Assembly: GCA_022749895.1 (NCBI GenBank)
Contig: JAKIWS010000015.1
Span: forward strand, 1-36,858
Direction: 5' to 3'
Source of the DNA: Thermoplasmata archaeon
GTDB taxonomy: Archaea > Thermoplasmatota > Thermoplasmata > Lutacidiplasmatales > UBA184
Length of the DNA stretch: 36,858 bases
This document shows positions 23,448 through 30,913 of the stretch, one piece after another. The number at the start of each line of letters is the position of its first letter. Positions within the stretch are counted from its first letter, which is position 1. The translations under genes were made by a program, and so were the position numbers. The notes under the pieces are model-generated. The model was not told the origin of the DNA. It ran no database searches and saw only the letters and a list, made by a program, of their open reading frames with translations.

Positions 23448-25439
23448 CTACCGCGACACGAACGGGTCGTGCCGCGCATCCCCAGCGAAGTCGCGCGCGG
23501 CGAGGGGGGAAACGGGATGGCGTCGACGCCGCCGTCGTACGACGAGCCCGAGAACAACCGCGGTGACTACGCCGACCCCGGCGATCGCCGCGATCCGAGG
23601 GGCGGTGAGCCAAGGTGCGCCGCCCGGATTTCGAACGTAGAGCGTCACCGTCGCCTGGGCCGACGCGTTCACCTCGTCGACCACCGAGACGGTCACCGGA
23701 AAGGTTCCCGCGGACGTCGGCGTGCAACGGAGCTTCGACGTATTGGTGGGAGCGCAACCGGGCGGCAGGCCGGCGTAGCTGAAGGTCAGGTGGCCGGTTC
23801 CCCCCGCCACCGTCGCGACGAAGCTCACGTTCGTGGTTCCCGCGTACGCGGTGAACGGTGACGCGGTCAGGCCGGCGATGGTGGGGGCCGGATTGATCGC
23901 GAGGGTCGCGGTCGCGCTCGCCGGCGGGTCGCCCACTCCATCGTGAACGACCACGCTAATCGGAAACAGGCCCGGGGAGGTGGGCTGACAATCGATGGCG
24001 GAAGCGTTGATCGAATCGCATCCGGGCGGGAGTCCCGTCCACGCGAACGTGTACCCACCCGAACCGCCGTACGCCGCGGCCGCTAGGTGGACCGACCGGT
24101 TCGCGTCGGTGGCCGGCGGCTGAAAGCTCGGCGCCGTGACGGCGACCGACCCGGCGCCGAAGACCCACGTGTCCGCGATCGGGAGTCCGGTGGCGGACGC
24201 ACCGCCGAACAGGAGGACCAGGCTGCCCGAGGCGTTCGTTGGGGTCACGCTCGCGACGGCGGGGGTGGATCGGGGGGAGGGCGACGTGGGTACGAGGGGC
24301 GTGAGGTTCGTCCACGTTCCGCTCCGGAGCGCCCACGTGTCCCCCAGGATCCGTCCCGACCGCGAAATGCCCCCGAACACGAGCAGCCCGGCGTTCGTGG
24401 CGTCAAACGCCGTCCCCGCGGCCCATCGGGCCGGCGGCGCCGGTCCGGTCGTGACATTCCGCCAGGATCCGGCCGAGAAGACCCAGGTGTCGTTCTGGGG
24501 AACGACGTTGAACCCCGTTGAGCCGGTCCCACCGAAAAATACGAGATCGTTCGACGACGGGTCAAAGGCCAGGGCGGCCCCGAACCGGCGGGTCGGGGAG
24601 GAGGTCGCCGTGAGGTTAGCGGGCGTCAGTTCGACCCAGCCACCCGCATGGTACGCCCAGGTATCGCGAAGGACGTGCCCGGAGGCAAACCCCCCGAACA
24701 GCACCGCGTAGCTGTCGTTCGCGTCGTACGCCAGCGAGGCGTTGACCCGTCCGGTGGGCGTCGTCCCGGAGCTGGAGGTCACCACCGACCAGTGCCCTCG
24801 GGCGAAGCTCCACGATTCACCGTTGACGCCCCGGGGTCCGAGACCCCCAAACAGGAGGACGTACCCGTCGCCCGTGTCGAACGTCATCGAGGCGAACGCT
24901 AGCGCAGGGGGAGTATTCTTCGCGGTCGCCACGGCCGGCGAGAGGGCGACCCATCCGTTCGACCCGTAGGCCCAGGTGTCGCGAAGCGTTCGACCGGTCG
25001 GATCGAGCCCCCCGAATAGGACGGTGTAACCATCCGAAGGGTCGTAGGTCATGGCGGCACCGCGGCGGGGTGGGGGCATGACGCCGAGACCGGAACTGAT
25101 GTTGAACCACGCCATCGCACCTGCGCCCACTGAACCGACGCTCCGACCGCAGGCGTCAGGTCCTTCGACCCTTGCACACGTCGATCCGGCCTCCGCCGGG
25201 GACGCCGGGCCCGTTGCCGATGAGAACGAAGACGAAAGGGCCCGCTCGGGGCCGGGCGAAGGATGTTCCCGGGCGATCCCGTGCGGGACGGGAGAAGGCG
25301 GGAGGAGGCCCACCAGCGACGCAAGTACGAACAATCCAACGAGCTGCCCGACGCGGCCACCGACGCGGCAGCGAATCCCTCGCCGACGCGCGGGCCGTCC
25401 CGAACGTGGTGGGCGGTCTGGGTTCACGGAACCGATCAA
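23448..25439 (-). CDS. Exported kelch-repeat protein with Ig-like C-x9-C repeats and membrane anchor
   Basis: A roughly 663-aa surface protein. A signal helix (VGQLVGLFVLASLVGLLPP) lies at about 29-47. Five or six kelch repeats follow (about 120-420), each with a doubled Gly in VLFGGL, LVFFGGT or LVFGGIS and a later W in DTWAY or DTWVF, which should form a beta-propeller. Two Ig-like repeats of the GLPPGC-x9-C type follow, the same module as in the large protein at 17728. One membrane helix and a run of seven Arg end the protein. The proposed TTG start overlaps the glmM stop (TTGA); a GTG at 25427 is an alternative. The overlap suggests joint transcription with glmM. Propellers commonly bind proteins or glycans; the ligand is unknown. 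Confidence 0.82.
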   Translation of the reverse strand: MIGSVNPDRPPRSGRPARRRGIRCRVGGRVGQLVGLFVLASLVGLLPPSPVPHGIAREHPSPGPERALSSSFSSATGPASPAEAGSTCARVEGPDACGRSVGSVGAGAMAWFNISSGLGVMPPPRRGAAMTYDPSDGYTVLFGGLDPTGRTLRDTWAYGSNGWVALSPAVATAKNTPPALAFASMTFDTGDGYVLLFGGLGPRGVNGESWSFARGHWSVVTSSSGTTPTGRVNASLAYDANDSYAVLFGGFASGHVLRDTWAYHAGGWVELTPANLTATSSPTRRFGAALAFDPSSNDLVFFGGTGSTGFNVVPQNDTWVFSAGSWRNVTTGPAPPARWAAGTAFDATNAGLLVFGGISRSGRILGDTWALRSGTWTNLTPLVPTSPSPRSTPAVASVTPTNASGSLVLLFGGASATGLPIADTWVFGAGSVAVTAPSFQPPATDANRSVHLAAAAYGGSGGYTFAWTGLPPGCDSINASAIDCQPTSPGLFPISVVVHDGVGDPPASATATLAINPAPTIAGLTASPFTAYAGTTNVSFVATVAGGTGHLTFSYAGLPPGCAPTNTSKLRCTPTSAGTFPVTVSVVDEVNASAQATVTLYVRNPGGAPWLTAPRIAAIAGVGVVTAVVLGLVVRRRRRRHPVSPLAARDFAGDARHDPFVSR

Positions 25440-26812
25440 CGCTCGGCGGCGGTCCGGACGAGCGAGAGGCCGTGGTCGACCAGCGCCCGGGCTCGATCGG
25501 GCGCGTCGCTCTCGGCGAACACCCGGCAGATCGGCTCGGTCCCGGACGGACGGATCAAAAGCCAGCCGTCATCGTAGAACGCCTTGACGCCGTCCAGGGT
25601 GACCACGCGCCGGGCCTCCCCGGTGAGCGTCGTCGTGACCCGGCCTACGACCGTCGCTCGCAGCTCGGGCGCGAGCGGAGTCTTCGCCTTCACGACGACG
25701 GACCGGGGGAGCTCCGCGATCAGCTCCGAGAGGGGCTGCGCCCGGCGGACAAGCACCTCAAGCATCTTCGCGGAGCTCATCGGGCCGTCCCGCGCCGTCT
25801 GGTGGTTCGGCCAATAGTAGCCGCCGTTCTCCTCACCGCCGAAGAGGGCGTGGCGCCGGTCGATCTCTTCGGCGACCGGGAGCGAACCCGATCGCGTGAT
25901 CACGATCTCGCCGCCTTCGTGGGCCACGACCTTCTCGACGCACGTCGAGGACGTGATGCTGGTCACCACCAGGCCCTTAGGGTGCGCTCGGAGCTCTTCA
26001 CGGGCGAACAGCGCGAGCGTGACCTCGCCGGGGACGTAGCGCCCCCGTTCGTCTACGAAGGCGACGCGATCCGAGTCCCCATCGTGGGCGACCCCGAAAT
26101 CGGCGCCGCTCGCGATCACCATCGCCTTGAGGTCGGCGAGGTTTTCGTCGGTCGGCTCGGAGGGATGCCCCGGAAAGTAGCCATCCGGGTTCGCATTGAG
26201 GGTGGTCAACCGGCATCCGAGCGAGCGGAGGAGGCGCGGACTTGTGACCGCACTCGTACCGTTCCCGCAATCGAGGATGACCCGGAGCCGCGCGGCCCGG
26301 ATGGACTCGACGTCGACGTTCTTCTCGATCGAGGAGAGGTACCGATCCACGCCCTGGGAATCCTGCCGGATCGTGCCCACCTCGTTCCAGGGAACCGTCA
26401 CGAAGCGCCGTTCGTGGATGCACCGCTCGATCGCCTGCTCCATCGAACGAGGGATCTCGAGGCCGCCCGCGCCGCAGAACTTGATCCCGTTGAACTCGGT
26501 GGGGTTGTGCGAGGCGGTGACCATGAGGCCGCCGGGAGCGCCGAGGGCCCGCACGTTGTACTGGAGCGCCGGCGTCGGCATTTTCCCCATCTCGAGGACG
26601 TCGACGCCGCGCATCTGGAGCGAGCCGGCGAGGAGGCGGGCCATGCCGTCGCTCGTGGTCCGGAAGTCGGACGCGATCGGTACCGGCCCACGGTTCCCCA
26701 GGCACGTCGCGAGCGCCGAGGCGGCCTGGCTCACGAGCTCGGGCGTGAACTCGGTGCCCACAACGCGCCGAATGCCGTCCGTCCCGAACAAACGCGGGGG
26801 CTCGTCTGCCAT
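25436..26812 (-). CDS. glmM: Phosphoglucosamine mutase/phosphohexomutase, archaeal GlmM type
   Basis: The enzyme moves phosphate between C6 and C1 of a hexose, in GlmM from glucosamine 6-phosphate to the 1-phosphate on the way to UDP-GlcNAc. All signature parts are present in the 458-aa protein: catalytic Ser101 in TASHNP, the metal loop DGDSDR (244-249), the sugar loop GGEENGG (325-331) and the phosphate loop RPSGTEP (421-427). LFGTDGIRR opens the protein. Archaeal members can also act on glucose or mannose phosphates, so the substrate is not certain. I chose the ATG at 26812 over 26836 because the TATA-like sequence at 26840-26853 would then give a leaderless transcript. The product would feed glycan synthesis encoded nearby. 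Confidence 0.93.
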   Translation of the reverse strand: MADEPPRLFGTDGIRRVVGTEFTPELVSQAASALATCLGNRGPVPIASDFRTTSDGMARLLAGSLQMRGVDVLEMGKMPTPALQYNVRALGAPGGLMVTASHNPTEFNGIKFCGAGGLEIPRSMEQAIERCIHERRFVTVPWNEVGTIRQDSQGVDRYLSSIEKNVDVESIRAARLRVILDCGNGTSAVTSPRLLRSLGCRLTTLNANPDGYFPGHPSEPTDENLADLKAMVIASGADFGVAHDGDSDRVAFVDERGRYVPGEVTLALFAREELRAHPKGLVVTSITSSTCVEKVVAHEGGEIVITRSGSLPVAEEIDRRHALFGGEENGGYYWPNHQTARDGPMSSAKMLEVLVRRAQPLSELIAELPRSVVVKAKTPLAPELRATVVGRVTTTLTGEARRVVTLDGVKAFYDDGWLLIRPSGTEPICRVFAESDAPDRARALVDHGLSLVRTAAER

Positions 26813-26839
26813 CGAACCGGGTCCCGCTGTCCGCATAGG

Positions 26840-26853
26840 TACGTAAGCCTATC
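26840..26853 (-). promoter_or_regulatory. TATA-like box for glmM and the kelch gene
   Basis: The minus strand reads gataggcttacgta, about 28-41 nt before the ATG at 26812. It is too close to the alternative ATG at 26836 to serve it. Confidence 0.45.
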
Positions 26854-26912
26854 GCCGGGCGGACCCCGCGTCCGTCGCCCCCCATGGGTGGGCGAGTTCG
26901 GGCGGCAACGCG

Positions 26913-27845
26913 TCAGCCGGATCGAACCGCCAGGGCACCGACCAGCGCGTCGGCGAGTCGGGAGGCCAACCCTCCGTCCGGATCGAGCTCGGGGTCGAAC
27001 ACGGTCACCTGCAGACCCTTCGCCATCGGCAAGGAAGCGAGCGCACCCACGATCTCGACGAACGTGCTGAGGTCCAATCCGTTGGGCTCCGGGGTGTCCA
27101 CCGCCGGCATGATCGCGGCGTCCAGGACGTCGGCGTCGATGTGGATCCAGAACGGAGCGCGATCGTCCCTCATTATGGATGCGCGCGCCGCCTCGGCCGA
27201 CCGCGCGGGACCCAACGCACGACAGCGCTGCGACGTGAGGACGCCCCCGAGCGTCCTCCGGACCTCGCCCAGGCAGTCGTCCTCCTCTCGGATTCCGACG
27301 AGGTGGGCATCACGGTCGGCGACGTACGGACGTCGACCTTCGATATCGACGAGCGCCGGCGCCCCACGACCGGTCACCAGAGCCAGGTCCTCGCCGGCGG
27401 CCGCGCCGACGTGCGGTGCATTGCCGAGGTGACGAAAGTCGCTGTGCGCGTCGAGAAAGGCGAGCCCGTGGCGCCCACGACGGCGCAACGCCAGCATCGA
27501 CCCGAGAAGAATGCTGCAATCCCCCCCGAGTACGACCGGGAACCCCCCATCCGCGACGATTGACCCGATCCGGTCCGCAAGTTGGACGGAGTACCGGGCG
27601 ATCGCCGCCCCGTTCCGTACGCCCGAGCCGGGAGACCAGGTCGCGTCGTACGCCGGGGGCGCGACGGTCCCGGCGTCGTCGGCGCCGATCCCTTCCCGCA
27701 GACCTGCTGCCCGCAGCGCGCTCGCGAGGCGCCAACACCCGGGCACGCGCCCAGGGGAGGGAGGCCGGAGCCCGAGATTCGACGGAGCATCGAGGAGGAC
27801 GTACCGCCGGCCGGAGGCTCGCTCGTCAGTTGAACGGGAGTTCAC
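26913..27845 (-). CDS. Arginase/agmatinase/formiminoglutamase (ureohydrolase) family protein
   Basis: A 310-aa cytosolic enzyme of the ureohydrolase fold, which uses two manganese ions to split guanidino groups. Metal motif 2 is intact (DAHSD, 132-136), as is the Asp-x-Asp of motif 3 (DADVLD, 237-242). TPEPNGL carries the guanidinium-binding Glu253. Motif 1 reads GGDCS (107-111) where arginase has GGDHS, so the first metal ligand is Cys110 rather than His; the usual Pro after motif 3 is Ala. The substrate is therefore uncertain, and arginase, agmatinase or a related activity are all possible. The start is GTG at 27845. It runs alone, divergent from the phosphohydrolase gene at 27991. Confidence 0.85.
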   Translation of the reverse strand: MNSRSTDERASGRRYVLLDAPSNLGLRPPSPGRVPGCWRLASALRAAGLREGIGADDAGTVAPPAYDATWSPGSGVRNGAAIARYSVQLADRIGSIVADGGFPVVLGGDCSILLGSMLALRRRGRHGLAFLDAHSDFRHLGNAPHVGAAAGEDLALVTGRGAPALVDIEGRRPYVADRDAHLVGIREEDDCLGEVRRTLGGVLTSQRCRALGPARSAEAARASIMRDDRAPFWIHIDADVLDAAIMPAVDTPEPNGLDLSTFVEIVGALASLPMAKGLQVTVFDPELDPDGGLASRLADALVGALAVRSG

Positions 27846-27939
27846 GCGCGCGCTCCTTGATCGTGGTCGGGCTCGCCGTGAACTGGCGGTCGACGCGCCC
27901 GGCCGAGGAGAGGTCGCGAGTGACCGAGACGGGAGACGC

Positions 27940-27949
27940 GGTAAATAGG
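27940..27949 (+). promoter_or_regulatory. TATA-like box for the phosphohydrolase at 27991
   Basis: ggtaaatagg, about 46 nt before the ATG, giving a leader of about 20 nt. Confidence 0.4.
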
Positions 27950-27990
27950 GCGGCCTCTCGGGTTCGAGCGAGGAGTCGGACTGCGTTCAC

Positions 27991-29382
27991 ATGCCGCGTA
28001 GGATGATCGTCATCGGCCTCGACTCCGCCTCCCCCGAGTACCTATTCGGGCGCTGCCTTCCGTTCATGCCCAACGTACGACGGCTTCTGGGTTCGGGGGT
28101 GCACGGGGCGCTCCGAACGACCGACCCGCCGATCTCGATCCCCGCGTGGGCGGTCATGTTCACCGGGATCGATCCGGGCTCCCTGGGATTCTACGGCTTC
28201 CGCCACCGCCGGGATCACTCGTACACCGACACGTACGGTCCTACCTCCGACCTGCTCCCCGTGCCCAGCTTCTGGAAGCTCCTCTCCGACCGCGGCCGCC
28301 GGGTCTGCGTCGTGGGGATGCCTCCCGGGTACCCCGCCCCGGCGGTCAACGGACTCTACGTTTCCGACTTCCTCACCCCCCCGGGCGGACCCGAAGCCAC
28401 CTTTCCGCGGTCGCTCGGAGCCGAGCTCGAGACGAAGTTCGGACCGTACGTCTTTGACGTCACGTTCCGCGCGGAAGAACGCCAGCAGCTCTACCGCGAC
28501 CTCGTGGCGATGACCCAGCAACATTTCGCCGTCGCCGAGGAGCTCTACCTCCGGGAGCCGTGGGACGTGTTTGGGATCCACGAGGTCGGGACCGACCGGC
28601 TGCACCACGCCTACACGCAGTACTTCGACCCGTCGCACCACAGCTACGTCGCCGGGAATCCGTTCGAGCACGTCCTCGAAGACTACTACCGCATGCTCGA
28701 CCGCTCGATCGGTCGGCTCGTCGCCCACGCCGACCCGGAGACACTCATCGTTATCGCGTCCGACCACGGGAGCATGCCGATGGAGGGATGCTTCTGCATC
28801 AACCAGTGGTTGGTCGAGCACGGCTACCTCGTCCTGCGCCAGCCGGTCTCGTCACCGATCACCTTGGAGAAGGCCGGGGTCGACTGGAGCCGAACCCGCG
28901 TGTGGGGCGCGGGAGGGTACTACGCCCGTCTCTTCCTCAACCTCCGGGGCCGGGAGGCGCACGGCATTGTCGACCCGACGGAAGTTCCCGCCCTCAAGCA
29001 CCGCCTTCGACAGGAGCTCGGGCAGCTCCGCGGTCCGGACGGCGGAGCGATGCCCACGCAGGTGCTCGAGCCCGCCGAGCTCTACCGAGAGGTGCGCGGG
29101 GACCCTCCCGACATGATGGTGTACTTCGGCGAGCTGAAATGGCGCTCGGCCGGGACGCTCGGGCACCCCGGCCTGTTCCTCCGGGAAAACGACACCGGCC
29201 CGGACGACGCCGTCCACTCGTACGATGGGGTGTTCGCGGTGTACGACGCGCATCGGAGCGGCGCCCGTGAGATCCCACGCCAGAACATCCTTGATGTGAC
29301 ACCGACCCTGCTCGCGATGCTCGGCGAGCCTCTCCCCGGGCACCTCCAGGGGGCCCCGATGCGCGACGTCGTCGACGCTTAA
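27991..29382 (+). CDS. Alkaline-phosphatase-superfamily phosphohydrolase/phosphodiesterase (COG3379-like), copy 1
   Basis: A 463-aa protein without signal peptide or membrane helix, so probably cytosolic. IVIGLDSASPEYLF gives the first metal Asp11. PISIPAWAVMFTG carries the nucleophile position, here Ser49. GTDRLHHAY and SDHGSMPMEGCFC give the remaining Asp and His metal ligands. Family members hydrolyse or transfer phosphoesters, and many act on nucleotides, phospho-sugars or phosphonates; the substrate here is unknown. A paralogue of nearly equal length (33365-34762) shares long blocks such as GMPPGYP, VSDFLTP, VWGAGGYYARL and ENDTGPDD. A sulfatase-like gene and a membrane glycosyltransferase-like gene lie between the copies. 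Confidence 0.87.
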   Translation: MPRRMIVIGLDSASPEYLFGRCLPFMPNVRRLLGSGVHGALRTTDPPISIPAWAVMFTGIDPGSLGFYGFRHRRDHSYTDTYGPTSDLLPVPSFWKLLSDRGRRVCVVGMPPGYPAPAVNGLYVSDFLTPPGGPEATFPRSLGAELETKFGPYVFDVTFRAEERQQLYRDLVAMTQQHFAVAEELYLREPWDVFGIHEVGTDRLHHAYTQYFDPSHHSYVAGNPFEHVLEDYYRMLDRSIGRLVAHADPETLIVIASDHGSMPMEGCFCINQWLVEHGYLVLRQPVSSPITLEKAGVDWSRTRVWGAGGYYARLFLNLRGREAHGIVDPTEVPALKHRLRQELGQLRGPDGGAMPTQVLEPAELYREVRGDPPDMMVYFGELKWRSAGTLGHPGLFLRENDTGPDDAVHSYDGVFAVYDAHRSGAREIPRQNILDVTPTLLAMLGEPLPGHLQGAPMRDVVDA

Positions 29383-29419
29383 GCGCGCTCGATTCCGGCC
29401 CGTCCGTCCGCGGAGCGAG

Positions 29420-30904
29420 TCAGTCGTATCCCCACGACCGCATCTTGTCGTCCTTGAGGGGAGGACGGGTCAGATCCCCCGCGTCGGCCCGATACCGCTG
29501 AAGGTCGGACGGGGAGAAGATCCCGTACACGGACGCGAGGGTTCGAAGTCGCTCCTCCCCCTGTACGCCGGGGGCGACGACGTGTTCGTCGGCGTCGCCG
29601 ACCCGCCAGGAGCTCAGTTCCTCCGTCGCGAGGTCGAGCACCCATTTCGTATCCCCCGCGTACGCGGCGAGGAGACGATGGTTCCACCGGCGGTCGAGGC
29701 CGATCCCTCGCAAGGAGTAATTCGGGTCGGAGGCCGGGCCCCCTTCGCAGAAGACGGGGTTGCGGGCGGGGGGGGCCGTCGGGAAGGGGACCGGGGCCGC
29801 GCCCGTCTCGTCAAACGCCGGTTGCCCCAACGCCGCGGACTTGAGGTAAGAAGGGATCTCGCACAGGCTGACCCAATCGTCGACCCGGGCCGGGAGCGCC
29901 ATCCCGTCGGGGTAGCCCACCACGAGGGGGACGCGCGCGACCGAATCGGAGGCCCCGCAGCCGTGGTAGATGTTGCCGTGCTCGCCGAACGACTGGCCGT
30001 GGTCCGCCGTGACGATGATCAAGGTCCGACCGAGCTCGCCGGCCCGGTCGAGGGCGGCCAGGATCCGTCCGACCTTCTCGTCGGCGCTCTCGATCGCACG
30101 AAGGTACCGCCGCTCGACCTCCGCCCACGGAACCCTCCCGGCGAGGCCCGGCACGGCGAGAAGATAGAACCGAGGAACCCGGGCGTACCGCCGGGCGGCC
30201 CATCCGACCGCCGTCCCGTCCTCGACGTACGGCTCGTGGCCGTCGACGAAGTTGAAGAAGCCGTGGAACGGCCGTTCGCCGTCGCGCTGAGCGAGCCATC
30301 GGTCGAATTCGTCGACCAGGAATGGGCCGCAGACCGACCGCTTGAAGGCGATCTCTTGACGATAGTTGATCGAGGTCATCGGGATCGCCAACGGGGGCAG
30401 CCGCTCCACCAGGCGCCGGATCTCGACGGAGTAGAGCAGACCTGAGTGACCCACGAGCCGATTGACCAGCGTTCGCTCCTCGTCGGTCGTCTCGTACCGC
30501 CGGGCGTAGCGGTAGGCGTAGCCGTCCTCGAGGCCGTACCCGGCGACCAGATGCGTCTCTTCCGTGAACATCGCCGTGTCGTAGCCCCGGCGGGCCAGCC
30601 AGGCCGCGACCGGCTCCGTCGGCGGAGGTCCCGACCGGAACGTGCGCCGGCGGTGGACCCACGGATAGGTCCCCGTCGTGATCGACATGTGGGAAGGGAT
30701 CGTCCAGTTGCCGGGGGCGACGGCCCGGGTGAACGTCGAACCCCGACCGCGGATCCGGTCGATGTGGGGCGTGCGGGCGATCCGACCATGGGTCGATGGG
30801 GCGACGCTCCCGGCGCGGACGCAGTCGAGCACGATCACGAGGAGGTTCGGGGAGCGTCCCCGGCCTCGCGCGGCCGGCGCCCGGGGCGTCGATGGATCCG
30901 GCAC
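29420..30904 (-). CDS. Sulfatase-family protein (alkaline phosphatase superfamily)
   Basis: A 494-aa protein of the sulfatase fold. NLLVIVLDCVRAGSV starts the metal site (Asp27), GNWTIPSHMSITTG holds the nucleophile position, and TADHGQSFGEHG is the second metal block. True sulfatases have C/S-x-P-x-R, with the Cys or Ser turned into formylglycine. Here the site reads T-I-P-S-H (Thr68), so classical formylglycine sulfatase chemistry is unlikely and a phosphoester or phosphotransfer reaction is more plausible. There is no signal peptide. It starts with GTG 9 nt after the GT-C-like membrane protein, so it is in one unit with it and probably with the phosphohydrolase at 33365. Confidence 0.85.
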   Translation of the reverse strand: MPDPSTPRAPAARGRGRSPNLLVIVLDCVRAGSVAPSTHGRIARTPHIDRIRGRGSTFTRAVAPGNWTIPSHMSITTGTYPWVHRRRTFRSGPPPTEPVAAWLARRGYDTAMFTEETHLVAGYGLEDGYAYRYARRYETTDEERTLVNRLVGHSGLLYSVEIRRLVERLPPLAIPMTSINYRQEIAFKRSVCGPFLVDEFDRWLAQRDGERPFHGFFNFVDGHEPYVEDGTAVGWAARRYARVPRFYLLAVPGLAGRVPWAEVERRYLRAIESADEKVGRILAALDRAGELGRTLIIVTADHGQSFGEHGNIYHGCGASDSVARVPLVVGYPDGMALPARVDDWVSLCEIPSYLKSAALGQPAFDETGAAPVPFPTAPPARNPVFCEGGPASDPNYSLRGIGLDRRWNHRLLAAYAGDTKWVLDLATEELSSWRVGDADEHVVAPGVQGEERLRTLASVYGIFSPSDLQRYRADAGDLTRPPLKDDKMRSWGYD

Positions 30905-30913
30905 GAGCGGGAT

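Noticed and set aside
25172-27070. 632-codon plus-strand open frame
   Set aside because: It is the antisense of glmM, whose catalytic motifs are intact on the minus strand.
29420-30904. Calling this protein a true formylglycine sulfatase
   Set aside because: The nucleophile segment reads TIPSH, not C/S-x-P-x-R, so sulfate-ester hydrolysis by the classical route is not supported.
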